Notes under the pieces: model-generated
The model's input: the letters and a program-made list of their open reading frames with translations, nothing else
What the model was told of the DNA's origin: nothing
Databases searched by the model: none
Origin: an uncultured Alphaproteobacteria bacterium
GTDB taxonomy: Bacteria > Pseudomonadota > Alphaproteobacteria > RF32 > CAG-239
Direction: 5' to 3'
NCBI GenBank assembly: GCA_910580155.1
Contig: CAJTWX010000053.1
Location: 1-12,344 of the forward strand
DNA length: 12,344 nt
Shown here: positions 1 through 7,129 of the stretch, one piece after another
Numbering within the stretch: position 1 is the first letter of the stretch
Layout: each line of letters begins with the position of its first letter
Made by a program: the position numbers and the translations under genes

Positions 1-8
1 ATGGAATT

Positions 9-42
9 ATATATAAAATAAACGGTCGTTTATTTTATATAT
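9..42. repeat. 34-bp perfect AT-rich palindrome, operator-like
   Basis: Two 16-bp arms (ATATATAAAATAAACG at 9-24 and its exact reverse complement at 27-42) flank a 2-bp centre, GT. The core AAACGGTCGTTT is the kind of short dyad bound by dimeric repressors such as TetR-family proteins, and it lies just upstream of the TTGACA at 76. It lacks the GC-rich stem and trailing T-run of an intrinsic terminator. An operator, or a cruciform at the boundary with a gene to the left of the window, are both possible; the function is inferred. Confidence 0.6.
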
Positions 43-75
43 TGTATATATACTTTTTGCGTTTTACTTATTTGC

Positions 76-104
76 TTGACAATACAGTTGCTTTCTTTTA
101 GCCT
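76..104 (+). promoter_or_regulatory. Possible promoter of the ELM1-like gene
   Basis: A perfect TTGACA lies at 76-81. At 17-nt spacing the -10 candidate is TAGCCT (99-104), which is weak. The same TTG could be read as a start codon, but no ribosome binding site precedes it, so a promoter element is the better reading. Confidence 0.25.
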
Positions 105-135
105 GTTAATATTATGTATACGTGGGAAAGATATT

Positions 136-1431
136 ATGGATTATCAGGGATTACGGGCTTTTGCACTGGCAACACCGAATATGGGCGAGCATAACCAGCT
201 GATGGGCGCTTTAAAAGCAATATCGGATTTAACGGCAGGCGCAGATAACTTTGAAGATTTTTTCTTATTGCCAAACGGAGCGGAAACACTTTCGGATGTT
301 AAAGACCCGTTGTATTTTTCGGCGTATAAAAATTTTGAGGTCTATTATGCGGAAGTTGCCAAGCTTTTGGATGTTTTTATGGCTAAAACCGACATTGTCC
401 CGCAGATATTTGTAACTGCATATACGCAAGGGTTGAATACAGCTGCCGCCGAAAATGTGGATATGCTCTGTAAAGCTGTCAAAACCTATTATAAGAAAAA
501 TAAACTCGGAATGGTGATGACTGCGGTATTAACGAGCCGCGTACACAAATATAAATTTGTTGACCTGATTAACGTTCCGAAGCATTTAATGACTTTCAAA
601 TCACGCATCCGACTGTTGCAAGACAAAGAGTTACGCAAAAAGACACTGGTTACTATCGGTACAATCAACAATTTTAACCTTAAAACCGTGAAAGAAAAGC
701 ACAAAGCCTTTACCAAGCTTCTTAGCGGCCTGAAGAAAAAAGGTGAGATGGCAGAATGGCGCGAGAAATTCGAATGTTATCTGAAAACCTCTAAAAAAGC
801 GGTAATTTGTCTGGGCGGGCGTGTTGACGGCGTGGAGATTGTGTTTGACGTGAACTATGCAAAAAAACTTTGGACTGATGCGGAACGGCTGGCACAGGCC
901 GGTTTCGGTGTCGTGATTGTCAACGGGCCGCGGACTCCGAATGACGTGACTGACTTTTTGTATGAAAAGGCGCTGAATAATCCTCAAATTATCTTTCAGA
1001 ACTGCAAACGCATTGCTCAGGATGACAGCGACAGAACGCCGCAGCGGTGGCGCATTTATTCCGGCAAATACGAGAAAGAATTTGGCGAACTTTTGAAAAT
1101 CGGCAATATCTATCCGGCAGTGTTGGGTTTTGGCAACACGCTCGTTGCACACACGATGGACAGCTACAGCAGCTGCGAAACAGCTAATGCAGCGCTTCCG
1201 ACCGCCATCAGCAGCAACGGGCTGTATATTGACCCGTCGATGCGTTATGACTGCCTTAATCTACAACAATTGCTCTGCCCGAAATATGCGATTGACTGGG
1301 ATGAGTTTGTTAACTTTGCGTGCAATATGCGCATTGAACCGAAAGATTTGAACCCGCAAATCCTTTCAAATCCGCTGCGCGTGTTTGCCGAAACAGCCAT
1401 TAACCGTTTGAATTTGCTTTCTAAAAGTTAA
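136..1431 (+). CDS. ELM1/DUF1022-family protein, predicted GT-B-like glycosyltransferase
   Basis: This 431-residue protein resembles the ELM1 family. In plants ELM1 is a mitochondrial fission factor; the bacterial members are predicted nucleotide-sugar glycosyltransferases of unproven substrate. The N-terminus has a GEHNQLMGALKAI stretch like the family's G-H-x-N-Q motif. The middle has LVTIGTINNFN. The C-terminal half has a glycine-rich strand VICLGGRVDG (about residues 221-230), a GPRTPNDV loop (about 262-269) matching the family's S-R-R-T-P, and NIYPAVLGFGNTLVAHTMDS followed by SSCETANAALPTAI, matching the family's signature of a D-S pair, a conserved E and a following G/A-x-P. No signal peptide or membrane span is seen, so it is probably cytoplasmic or peripheral. 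I chose ATG 136 with a weak GGGAAAG upstream, because extending to TTG 76 would place TTGACA inside the gene. It overlaps the convergent neighbour by 4 bp. Family call fairly secure; function unknown. Confidence 0.72.
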   Translation: MDYQGLRAFALATPNMGEHNQLMGALKAISDLTAGADNFEDFFLLPNGAETLSDVKDPLYFSAYKNFEVYYAEVAKLLDVFMAKTDIVPQIFVTAYTQGLNTAAAENVDMLCKAVKTYYKKNKLGMVMTAVLTSRVHKYKFVDLINVPKHLMTFKSRIRLLQDKELRKKTLVTIGTINNFNLKTVKEKHKAFTKLLSGLKKKGEMAEWREKFECYLKTSKKAVICLGGRVDGVEIVFDVNYAKKLWTDAERLAQAGFGVVIVNGPRTPNDVTDFLYEKALNNPQIIFQNCKRIAQDDSDRTPQRWRIYSGKYEKEFGELLKIGNIYPAVLGFGNTLVAHTMDSYSSCETANAALPTAISSNGLYIDPSMRYDCLNLQQLLCPKYAIDWDEFVNFACNMRIEPKDLNPQILSNPLRVFAETAINRLNLLSKS

Positions 1432-2078
1432 TTTATCCACGGACGAACATATGATACGGCTTTAGCAATTGCCCTATCAATATCGGGAAACGGCGATTTT
1501 TCCGCTTTAAGGATTTCTGCTCGGATATGCGCCGGTTTTTGTGTCAGGGCAACACTTTTAAGAATAGCAACAGCAGTCAGTGCCTCTTCGGTGGTGTGTG
1601 AAGATATGCGATGTTCTTCGTTGCCGTTCGGAAGCTCCATATACAGCTTATTTTCGAGATAATCCTCTTTGATGTTCAGCCCGAGGTATGACAGCCCTGC
1701 TATTTCTTTATAGACATTATCCAGCTCTTCCTGATACAGGCGGATGATATATTTTAAGCCGATAGTCAGAGCAATAAAAGGCTTATAGGCCTGAATAGCG
1801 GCTGCCTTTTCCTTAACCTTAAACACTACGCATTCAAGCTTATTTCTGGTAAAGCAGGACTCGACAAACAGGGCAACGGCGAACCAATTTACAGAAAATA
1901 AGGGCGTATCGTTACGGATGATTATAATCGGAAGTTCTCCATACATCGTTATAACGTTTTTTGCCAATTCACGATATTCCTCCCATGTTTTTTCTGTTGT
2001 ATCATTGATGGTATAAACCGGACGCTCTGCATTTAAAAACGTATTATCTGCGTTTTCATCCAAAACAATTTCTATCAT
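1428..2078 (-). CDS. Hypothetical protein, 216 residues, unrecognised
   Basis: I do not recognise this protein. It is acidic and soluble-looking, opening with MIEIVLDENADNTF, with no signal peptide. The nearest thing to a membrane segment is a short hydrophobic stretch, FSVNWFAVALFVESCF (about residues 61-76), followed by another mildly hydrophobic region, KPFIALTIGLKYIIRLY. The C-terminus ends PWIN. The ATG at 2087 abuts the Shine-Dalgarno GAGGGA (2093-2088) with no spacer, whereas the ATG at 2078 sits 9 nt from it, so 2078 is chosen. The stop codon overlaps that of the convergent ELM1-like gene by 4 bp (1428-1431). Codon use looks like its neighbours, so the coding call is good although the function is open. 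Confidence 0.75.
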   Translation of the reverse strand: MIEIVLDENADNTFLNAERPVYTINDTTEKTWEEYRELAKNVITMYGELPIIIIRNDTPLFSVNWFAVALFVESCFTRNKLECVVFKVKEKAAAIQAYKPFIALTIGLKYIIRLYQEELDNVYKEIAGLSYLGLNIKEDYLENKLYMELPNGNEEHRISSHTTEEALTAVAILKSVALTQKPAHIRAEILKAEKSPFPDIDRAIAKAVSYVRPWIN

Positions 2079-2103
2079 TTTTGTCATTCCCTCAATTTAT
2101 ATT

Positions 2104-2120
2104 GCCGCAAGTATAGCGGC
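2104..2120 (-). promoter_or_regulatory. Inverted repeat overlapping a candidate -10 box for the 216-residue gene
   Basis: On the minus strand TATACT (2115-2110) is a good -10 sequence and sits in the loop of a 5-bp dyad, GCCGC/GCGGC. No good -35 lies 17 nt upstream. A second copy of the same half-site (ACTTGCGG at 2142-2149, complementary to CCGCAAGT at 2105-2112) lies about 30 bp upstream, suggesting a protein-binding site rather than chance. Functional role inferred. Confidence 0.3.
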
Positions 2121-2174
2121 TTTCATTTAATATTCGGTTAAACTTGCGGTTTATTCCGACCTGCTAAAGTTTTA

Positions 2175-2203
2175 TTGGAATTAGACCTGCGGATTATTAT
2201 TTT
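2175..2203 (+). promoter_or_regulatory. Candidate sigma70-type promoter for the LEA-like gene
   Basis: TTGGAA (2175-2180) and TATTTT (2198-2203) are separated by 17 nt, each matching four of six consensus positions. The start codon at 2236 follows after a short leader carrying AAGGAGA. Confidence 0.35.
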
Positions 2204-2235
2204 TTTGGGGTAAAAACGCTTGAAGGAGATTGCTT

Positions 2236-2904
2236 ATGAGCAAAACAACAACATATTTTTCTGTGGCTCTTTGTGCGGCGTGTTTTTTAGCGGCGCATAA
2301 TGCAGCGGCTGAAATTCCGGCGGATACAATCCAACATTTTCATCAAGGCAAATTTAGTTCAGAAAAAGGAGAATTCAAAATGTCACAAAACAATGTACAG
2401 GACGAAACCCTTTGGGAAAAAACCAAAGAAATGAGCGCTAAGGCTTGGGAGGCTACTAAAGAAGGCACCGCAAAAGCTTGGGACAAAACCAAAGAACTCG
2501 GCAGCGATGCCTGGGATAAGACCAAAGAGTTAAGCGGTAATGCGGGTGAAACCGTTTCTGAAAAATCAGAAGATGCGTGGGAAGCTACCAAAGAAGGTTC
2601 TGCTAAGGCTTGGGATAAGACCAAAGAAGTCAGCAGCGATGCTTGGGAAGCAACTAAAGACGGTGCTGCCAAAGCCGGCGATACTATTTCCGAAAAGTCT
2701 TCTGACGCTTGGGAAGCAACTAAAGACGGAACAGAAAAAGCTTGGGAAAAGACTAAGGAAGTCAGCGGAGAAGCGTGGGAATCCACCAAAGAGGCTGCCG
2801 ATAAAGCCGGCGATGCTGTCAGCGGCAAAGATTATGACAATCCGATGTATAATCCGGAAAACGGCAATAACAGCCACCATTATAACCATCACGCCGATAA
2901 CTAA
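2236..2904 (+). CDS. Exported LEA-like protein of 11-residue repeats with a His-rich tail
   Basis: The protein has 222 residues. Residues 1-25 are a signal peptide (hydrophobic core FSVALCAACFLAA, likely cleavage after HNAAA). Residues 59-201 are thirteen consecutive 11-residue units of the type AWEATKEGTAK / AWDKTKELGSD, with every fourth unit of the form AGDTISEKSSD. This 11-mer periodicity, rich in K, E, A, T and S, is that of group 3 LEA-like proteins: disordered when wet, right-handed coiled helices on drying or at membranes. The tail (202-222) is Asn/His rich and ends with SHHYNHHADN, a possible metal-binding stretch. The start is ATG 2236, 6 nt after AAGGAGA (2223-2229). An in-frame ATG at 2380 has an equally strong Shine-Dalgarno and would give a 174-residue form without the signal peptide. 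Likely role is envelope stress or desiccation protection; this is inferred from repeat type only. Confidence 0.85.
   Translation: MSKTTTYFSVALCAACFLAAHNAAAEIPADTIQHFHQGKFSSEKGEFKMSQNNVQDETLWEKTKEMSAKAWEATKEGTAKAWDKTKELGSDAWDKTKELSGNAGETVSEKSEDAWEATKEGSAKAWDKTKEVSSDAWEATKDGAAKAGDTISEKSSDAWEATKDGTEKAWEKTKEVSGEAWESTKEAADKAGDAVSGKDYDNPMYNPENGNNSHHYNHHADN
2365..2382 (+). promoter_or_regulatory. Internal Shine-Dalgarno and alternative start in the LEA-like gene
   Basis: AAAGGAGA (2365-2372) stands 7 nt before ATG 2380, which is in frame and begins MSQNNVQDETLW, exactly where the repeat-bearing domain begins. Initiation here would give a cytoplasmic version of the protein. An alternative explanation is that a signal peptide was fused upstream of an ancestral cytoplasmic gene whose start signal persists. 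Confidence 0.5.
2443..2838 (+). repeat. Three tandem 132-bp (44-residue) coding repeats
   Basis: The units are 2443-2574, 2575-2706 and 2707-2838. Each encodes four 11-residue segments in the same order: three beginning A-W and one beginning A-G. The DNA copies have diverged at many synonymous sites, so the amplification is not recent, or the protein pattern is under selection. Confidence 0.85.
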
Positions 2905-2924
2905 TTCTCACCGCGGCACAATTT

Positions 2925-2958
2925 ATCCTCCGCAGTTATCCTCGCGGAGGATTTTTTT
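2925..2958 (+). terminator. Intrinsic terminator after the LEA-like gene
   Basis: A 9-bp stem, ATCCTCCGC (2925-2933) with GCGGAGGAT (2944-2952), encloses a 10-nt loop and is followed by a T-run to 2958. It sits 20 nt after the stop codon. Confidence 0.9.
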
Positions 2959-3032
2959 GTTTTGACAACACGATTGTTTTTGCGCAAAGTAGCATTATAT
3001 TAGCGTATGTGTTAAAAAAACAGGGTATACAG

Positions 3033-5441
3033 ATGAATATTTTAAGAATTTTTATATTAGGGATAATGTTATGCACGGCGCAGTCCGTTATGGCGCAAAG
3101 TTCTACGGTAGCGTCGAAAACGTCGGACGCGGACATTGTTTTTGATACAGCGGCGGTAAATAAGACGCTTGATACGCTTACGAAAAAACTCAACACCAAA
3201 AAAGTCAGCCGTGAGGAAACGGATGATTTTATGGATACATTAACTGCCCTGCAAACCCAGACACAAAACGCACAAAAGCAAATTGCGACTGAGATTAACA
3301 ATATTTCAAAAAAAATCAGTGCTTTGAACAGCAGTTCGGCAGAAGGGGACGAAGACTTGCCCGAGATTGCCAAAGAAAAAGCCAAATATGAGGCAGAAGC
3401 TGCCAAATATAAATCACAACAGGCGCAGGCAGCGCTTATCCTTACTAAAATTGACGAGATTAACAATCTGATTTTGAAAAACCGCAATCAAGAACTGATT
3501 AACGATATTTTGACCAAGCAAAGCTCCATTTTCCAACCGGAAGAATTTTGGCAAAGCTTATTGAGTTTCGGCGGATTTTTGAAAGAAATTTTAATTTCGC
3601 CCTTAAACTGGTATCAGAAACTCAAACCCGAACAGCAGGAAAATGCACGGCGTAGCTTGGGTATCCTTTCGCTGATGATTGGTGCGGCGTTTGTTATTGC
3701 CTTTATTATCCGAGCCTATATACGCAAGCACTATGGCTATAACCTTGAAATAAGCACGCCTTCATACGGGCAGAAATTCCGCGCGGCAATGTGGATTTTT
3801 GTGGCAAACGGTGCTATTCCGGCGGCGCTGATTACCGCTTTTTGGACGTGGATTAATAATTATGAACTGATGGCAGGCAGCGATTTTCTCATTCTTTTGA
3901 AAAATTTTGCCATATATTTGTTGTATTTTTTGATTTTCCGCGCCGGCGTATTGGCTGCATTTGCCCCGCGCAACCCTGACTGGCGAATTTTTAACATTGA
4001 TGCAAAAAAGGTTCGGCGTGCCTCAAATGCACTTATCACGGCAGCAGCGATGATTACGGCCGTGTCCTTTTTCCAGACGCTTGCAACCGAGATGTCACAC
4101 AAGCCAGAGATTATTTATTCGATGCAGATTTTTGCCAATGCGATTAAAGCTTTTGCCGTCGTGTGGGTTGCGTATCGAGTGATGTATGATGTCAAAGATT
4201 TATCGGACGAGGAAGTTGAGAGCGAAAATATTCAAAAACTTTCGGTTTCAGCACAAGCTGCGCTCGGGATTATTTTGTTTATGGCGGTAGCATTCGGATT
4301 TTCGTTGTTCGGATATATTAGTTTTTCAGCATATCTGATTAACCGATTTATTATATCGGCGGCAGTAGTGAGCGCATTGTATATTGCCTATAATTTGCTT
4401 TTAATGCTGTATCACGCTATCATCCGCTGGCGGTTTTGGATTACGGCGTTTCGAATTAACCGGCGAACACTGATTAAGAGCGAGGTGTGGTTCGGAATTA
4501 TCTTAACGCCGGTCGTTTATCTCTTTGGCGCGCTCGTCCTTTTGGCGGTGTGGGGCGTTTCGGTCGATATTCTGATTGCGAAAACCAAAGGTGTTTTAAC
4601 CGGCTTTAACATCGGCGAGGTGCACGTTTCGATTACTTCTCTGCTTTTGGGTATTATTGCGTTTTGGGTAGCAATGCTTCTCGTTAAGATGCTTAAAAGC
4701 AGTATTCAGCAAGGCGCTCTGAGCAAACTTGATTTTGACGACGGAATGAAAAACTCAATTATCTCCGGTGTCGGGTTTTTCGGGTTTATTATTTCGGTTA
4801 TTTTGGGTATTGCCGTGGCGGGCGGAAGTTTTAAAAGTCTGGCGATTATGGCCGGTGCGCTTTCCTTTGGTGCCGGTCTTGGTTTGCAAAATATTGTCAG
4901 CAACCTTGTTGCCGGTATCACAATTTTGTTTGAACGACCGATTAAGCTTGGTGATATTGTCGTTATCAACGGCTTTGAGGGAACGGTTAAGCAAATCAGT
5001 ATGCGCTCAACGATTTTGGAGATGGGCAACAAGTCAAACGTAATTATTCCGAACTCGGCAATTATTTCGGGCAGCGTGGTTAACAAAACCCACGACAACC
5101 GGATGATGCGCATTGAGATTAAAATCGGGGTGGATTATGACAGCAATATCAATCAGGTGCGGGATATTTTGCTTTCGATTGCACAAAACGAAGAGGGCGT
5201 TTTGAAGACCCCTGCCCCGTCACTGGTGTTTACCGACTTTGGCGACAGCAGTCTTGACTTTCAACTTAACTGTTATATCTCGAACATTTCCAAAAATGCG
5301 GAAATTACTTTCAGGCTTCGCGAAAACATTATCAATGCTTTCAGGGAGGCCGGAATTAACATCCCTTTTCCGCAGCGTGTCGTGCGTCCGCTGACGGATA
5401 ATCCTACGCAAGAAGAACTTGCAAATTTGGCTGTTGACTAG
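3033..5441 (+). CDS. Large MscS-family mechanosensitive channel with periplasmic coiled-coil domain
   Basis: The protein has 802 residues. Residues 1-21 are a signal peptide (cleavage near SVMA/Q). About 22-190 is a charged helical, coiled-coil-like periplasmic domain. About 200-625 holds roughly eleven hydrophobic spans. The last is the MscS pore helix region with the Gly/Ala pattern of AGALSFGAGLGLQNIVSNL (about 605-625). The cytoplasmic beta domain follows (FERPIKLGDIVVINGFEGTV, then NVIIPNSAI), and an alpha/beta C-terminus ends with the family's GINIPFPQRVV. The layout is like MscK/YbdG-type large channels that release solutes under hypo-osmotic stress. ATG 3033 has AGGG seven nt upstream; the in-frame GTG at 3009 would put extra charged residues before the signal peptide and is rejected. 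A perfect TTGACA at 2962-2967, just past the preceding terminator, suggests its own promoter, although the -10 at 17-nt spacing (CAAAGT) is poor. Confidence 0.92.
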   Translation: MNILRIFILGIMLCTAQSVMAQSSTVASKTSDADIVFDTAAVNKTLDTLTKKLNTKKVSREETDDFMDTLTALQTQTQNAQKQIATEINNISKKISALNSSSAEGDEDLPEIAKEKAKYEAEAAKYKSQQAQAALILTKIDEINNLILKNRNQELINDILTKQSSIFQPEEFWQSLLSFGGFLKEILISPLNWYQKLKPEQQENARRSLGILSLMIGAAFVIAFIIRAYIRKHYGYNLEISTPSYGQKFRAAMWIFVANGAIPAALITAFWTWINNYELMAGSDFLILLKNFAIYLLYFLIFRAGVLAAFAPRNPDWRIFNIDAKKVRRASNALITAAAMITAVSFFQTLATEMSHKPEIIYSMQIFANAIKAFAVVWVAYRVMYDVKDLSDEEVESENIQKLSVSAQAALGIILFMAVAFGFSLFGYISFSAYLINRFIISAAVVSALYIAYNLLLMLYHAIIRWRFWITAFRINRRTLIKSEVWFGIILTPVVYLFGALVLLAVWGVSVDILIAKTKGVLTGFNIGEVHVSITSLLLGIIAFWVAMLLVKMLKSSIQQGALSKLDFDDGMKNSIISGVGFFGFIISVILGIAVAGGSFKSLAIMAGALSFGAGLGLQNIVSNLVAGITILFERPIKLGDIVVINGFEGTVKQISMRSTILEMGNKSNVIIPNSAIISGSVVNKTHDNRMMRIEIKIGVDYDSNINQVRDILLSIAQNEEGVLKTPAPSLVFTDFGDSSLDFQLNCYISNISKNAEITFRLRENIINAFREAGINIPFPQRVVRPLTDNPTQEELANLAVD

Positions 5442-5550
5442 GCTTTAAGTTGAGGATAACTTAATCTTTTATTTTGCTTCAAGCAGAAAATTGCGAAAAG
5501 ATAATTATATAGACCGAGTAATTTTTTAGTTAATTAACAGGAGAAATATG

Positions 5551-5913
5551 ATGAAGAAATTTTTAGCTGTTTTAGCATTGGCTTTAACTTTTGTTGCTGC
5601 GGGCAATGCAGTTGCCAACAAAGCCAAAGGCGGTTTTCAGGGGCCGAGTATGGCAAGCACTTCTGTTGCTGAAGCATTAAAGATGAGCGACGATACACCG
5701 GTTGTGCTTAAGGGCAAGATTGAAAAGAGCTTAGGCGGGGAAAAATACCAGTTTAACGACGGCACGGGCGTTATTGTGGTTGAAATTGACGATGACGAGT
5801 GGAACGGCGTGGTTGTTAAACCGGAAAACACCGTTGAGCTCCGCGGTGAAATCGATAAAGATATGATGCAAACACCGGAAGTTGATGTTGACGTGGTTAT
5901 TTTGGTTGAGTAA
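5551..5913 (+). CDS. YgiW/YdeI-family periplasmic OB-fold (BOF) stress protein
   Basis: This 120-residue protein has a signal peptide, MKKFLAVLALALTF through AVA, cleaved near residue 21. A GGFQGPS stretch follows, then the compact OB-fold core typical of the BOF family: DDTPVVLKGKIEKSLGGEKY, QFNDGTGVIVVEIDDDEW, and a VELRGEIDKD strand before the VDVDVVILVE end. Family members such as E. coli YgiW are periplasmic and linked to tolerance of peroxide, cationic peptides and other stress; their ligand is unsettled. Two tandem ATGs (5548, 5551) are available. AGGAG (5539-5543) is 4 nt from the first and 7 nt from the second, so the second is preferred, with little consequence. A strong terminator follows directly. 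No clear promoter is seen in the 106-nt gap before it. Confidence 0.9.
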   Translation: MKKFLAVLALALTFVAAGNAVANKAKGGFQGPSMASTSVAEALKMSDDTPVVLKGKIEKSLGGEKYQFNDGTGVIVVEIDDDEWNGVVVKPENTVELRGEIDKDMMQTPEVDVDVVILVE

Positions 5914-5930
5914 TTATTTATTACAGACGA

Positions 5931-5963
5931 AAAGCAGGGTTTCAGGCGAAGCCCTGTTTTTTT
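5931..5963 (+). terminator. Intrinsic terminator after the YgiW-like gene
   Basis: CAGGGTTTC (5935-5943) pairs with GAAGCCCTG (5948-5956) with one T-G wobble around a 4-nt AGGC loop, followed by seven Ts. A flanking A-run allows limited function in the reverse direction too, serving the minus-strand cluster. Confidence 0.92.
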
Positions 5964-5991
5964 ATATTAAGCGTGCTTTGCACCGGTTTGT

Positions 5992-6034
5992 GGATTGGCT
6001 CGCCTATGTGACTAACGTCACGGCTCGCAATGAC
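5992..6034. repeat. Dispersed-type intergenic repeat with internal hairpin
   Basis: On the minus strand it starts GTCATTGCGAG and ends GGCGAGCCAATCC, the ends typical of short palindromic intergenic repeats found in many bacterial genomes. Inside are two GGCTCGC copies (5997-6003, 6022-6028) flanking a GTGAC-TAAC-GTCAC hairpin (6008-6021). It lies between a terminator and a pseudogene, a normal place for such elements. Copy number cannot be judged from one window. Confidence 0.5.
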
Positions 6035-6063
6035 TTGTTGCAGCAAAACAGGCTCTTGGTAAA

Positions 6064-6282
6064 TTATATCTCAAGCATCATACCATCGTAGACCACATCG
6101 CAGGTTTTATCTGCTCTCTGAAATCCGCCCGCAATCAACCAAAATAGATTTGCCTTTATCTTCTATAAGAATCGAGGCACACGTACGGTGATTTTCGGGA
6201 TTAGCACTATCTGCATTCCTCATATATTAAATACCATCGGCACACCGTATGCCGAACCAGGGCCGAGAACTGTTATTCGCAC
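6064..6282 (-). pseudogene. Decayed PhnP-like metallo-beta-lactamase-fold hydrolase
   Basis: No frame is open, but pieces in successive frames give the two ends of a PhnP-type MBL hydrolase (about 250 residues when intact). From a GTG at 6282 comes VLGPGSAYGVPMV, the family's glycine-rich first strand, ending at a TGA where the family has Trp. After a 1-nt slip, 6223-6128 reads SANPENHRTCASILIED then KGKSILVDCG. After another slip comes ADFREQ (6128-6111). Then 6108-6064 reads DVVYDGMMLEI and a stop, matching the family C-terminus. Everything between FREQ and the C-terminus is missing, including the metal-binding HxHxDH motif. The GTG overlaps the stop codon of the HD gene, so the intact gene was probably translationally coupled to it. 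Relict call strong; exact subfamily inferred. Confidence 0.75.
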
Positions 6283-7112
6283 TTCGTTTCAGCTTCATTT
6301 ACCTGATTGACAATTTTCTGTTGTAACGTTTTATCAAGATTGTATTTTTCCAACTCTGCCAGCAAATATTTTATATAACCGTTTTCTTGGCTAATTCGAT
6401 ATGAGGCGGAATAGTTTATATCATAAATCCACGAAATAACCATCAAAATCCGGTCAGCAAATGTTTTGACGGTTGGAAACAGAATTGTCTGCCGCGCCAT
6501 AAATTGCTCGACAACATCGACAGAAAGCGGCATAGTACGGCATTCGGGTGGCAATTGCTTATAAAAAATATCGCGATACAGACTCTGTTCTTTTTGAATG
6601 GATTGCAGATTGGCGAGCTTATCGGCATCGCGAACCAAAAACAATATTTGTCTGATTTCCTCTTTGTTCGGCGACTGCATAAAATTTTGCCATTCCGGCG
6701 CTTTATAAACATCTTCCATCATTAAACCGTGGTATTTGACAGCAGCTAAAATCCGCGGGTCATTATAAAGTGGATTTTTTAAAAGTGTGTTATAGCCTAA
6801 ATCTCCGTGATTTAATTGAGATGACGCAGCAGCAATATACTCTTTATTCTGCTCGGCTTGATAACGCAGTGTGCCTTCCTCAAACCGCCCGACATCGTGA
6901 AATAACAGAGCCCGCTCGGCAGCAGCAACAAAATCAAGCGTTTTAGTTGTTAATTCAACTGTTTGATAAATTATCTTCTTACCGAACTTTAAAACTTGCG
7001 CAGAGTGTCTGACTTTATGGGTAATAAAAGTCTGATAGTAATCATCAGCCGAAATGAGAACCGCTGCTTGTTTGTAATATTGCCGAAAATTGATAAAATC
7101 CGCTTTTTGCAT
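6273..7112 (-). CDS. HD-domain phosphohydrolase
   Basis: This 279-residue soluble protein has the metal-binding histidine/aspartate set of HD phosphohydrolases: H36 in KVRHSAQV, the HD doublet H72-D73 in LLFHDVGRFE, H102 in NHGDLG, H128 in KYHG, and D164 in LVRDADKLANL. Such proteins hydrolyse phosphomonoesters or diesters, often nucleotides. The H/HD/H/H/D layout resembles the single-domain deoxynucleotidase and phosphodiesterase-like groups, and the substrate cannot be told from sequence. AAAGGAAAA stands ahead of ATG 7112. It is the middle gene of a minus-strand cluster: a 39-residue ORF ends 17 nt upstream, and the MBL relict begins over its stop codon. Confidence 0.85.
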   Translation of the reverse strand: MQKADFINFRQYYKQAAVLISADDYYQTFITHKVRHSAQVLKFGKKIIYQTVELTTKTLDFVAAAERALLFHDVGRFEEGTLRYQAEQNKEYIAAASSQLNHGDLGYNTLLKNPLYNDPRILAAVKYHGLMMEDVYKAPEWQNFMQSPNKEEIRQILFLVRDADKLANLQSIQKEQSLYRDIFYKQLPPECRTMPLSVDVVEQFMARQTILFPTVKTFADRILMVISWIYDINYSASYRISQENGYIKYLLAELEKYNLDKTLQQKIVNQVNEAETKCE

Positions 7113-7129
7113 TGTTTTTTCCTTTTGTT

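Noticed and set aside
76..135. TTG at 76 as the start of the ELM1-like protein
   Set aside because: It coincides with a perfect TTGACA, has no ribosome site, and adds a hydrophobic stretch not expected in this family; ATG 136 is more plausible.
631..1152. Minus-strand open frame of 173 codons opposite the ELM1-like gene
   Set aside because: It lies wholly within a convincing plus-strand gene and its translation shows no domain or start signal.
2343..2828. Minus-strand repetitive open frame opposite the LEA-like gene
   Set aside because: Its periodicity is only the complement of the 11-residue repeats; no promoter or ribosome site supports it.
2443..2838. 132-bp tandem repeat considered as a CRISPR or satellite array
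   Set aside because: The period is in frame, encodes a regular peptide pattern and has no spacer/repeat alternation.
3009..3032. GTG at 3009 as the start of the MscS-family protein
   Set aside because: It puts a charged octapeptide ahead of a normal signal peptide; ATG 3033 has an AGGG at proper distance.
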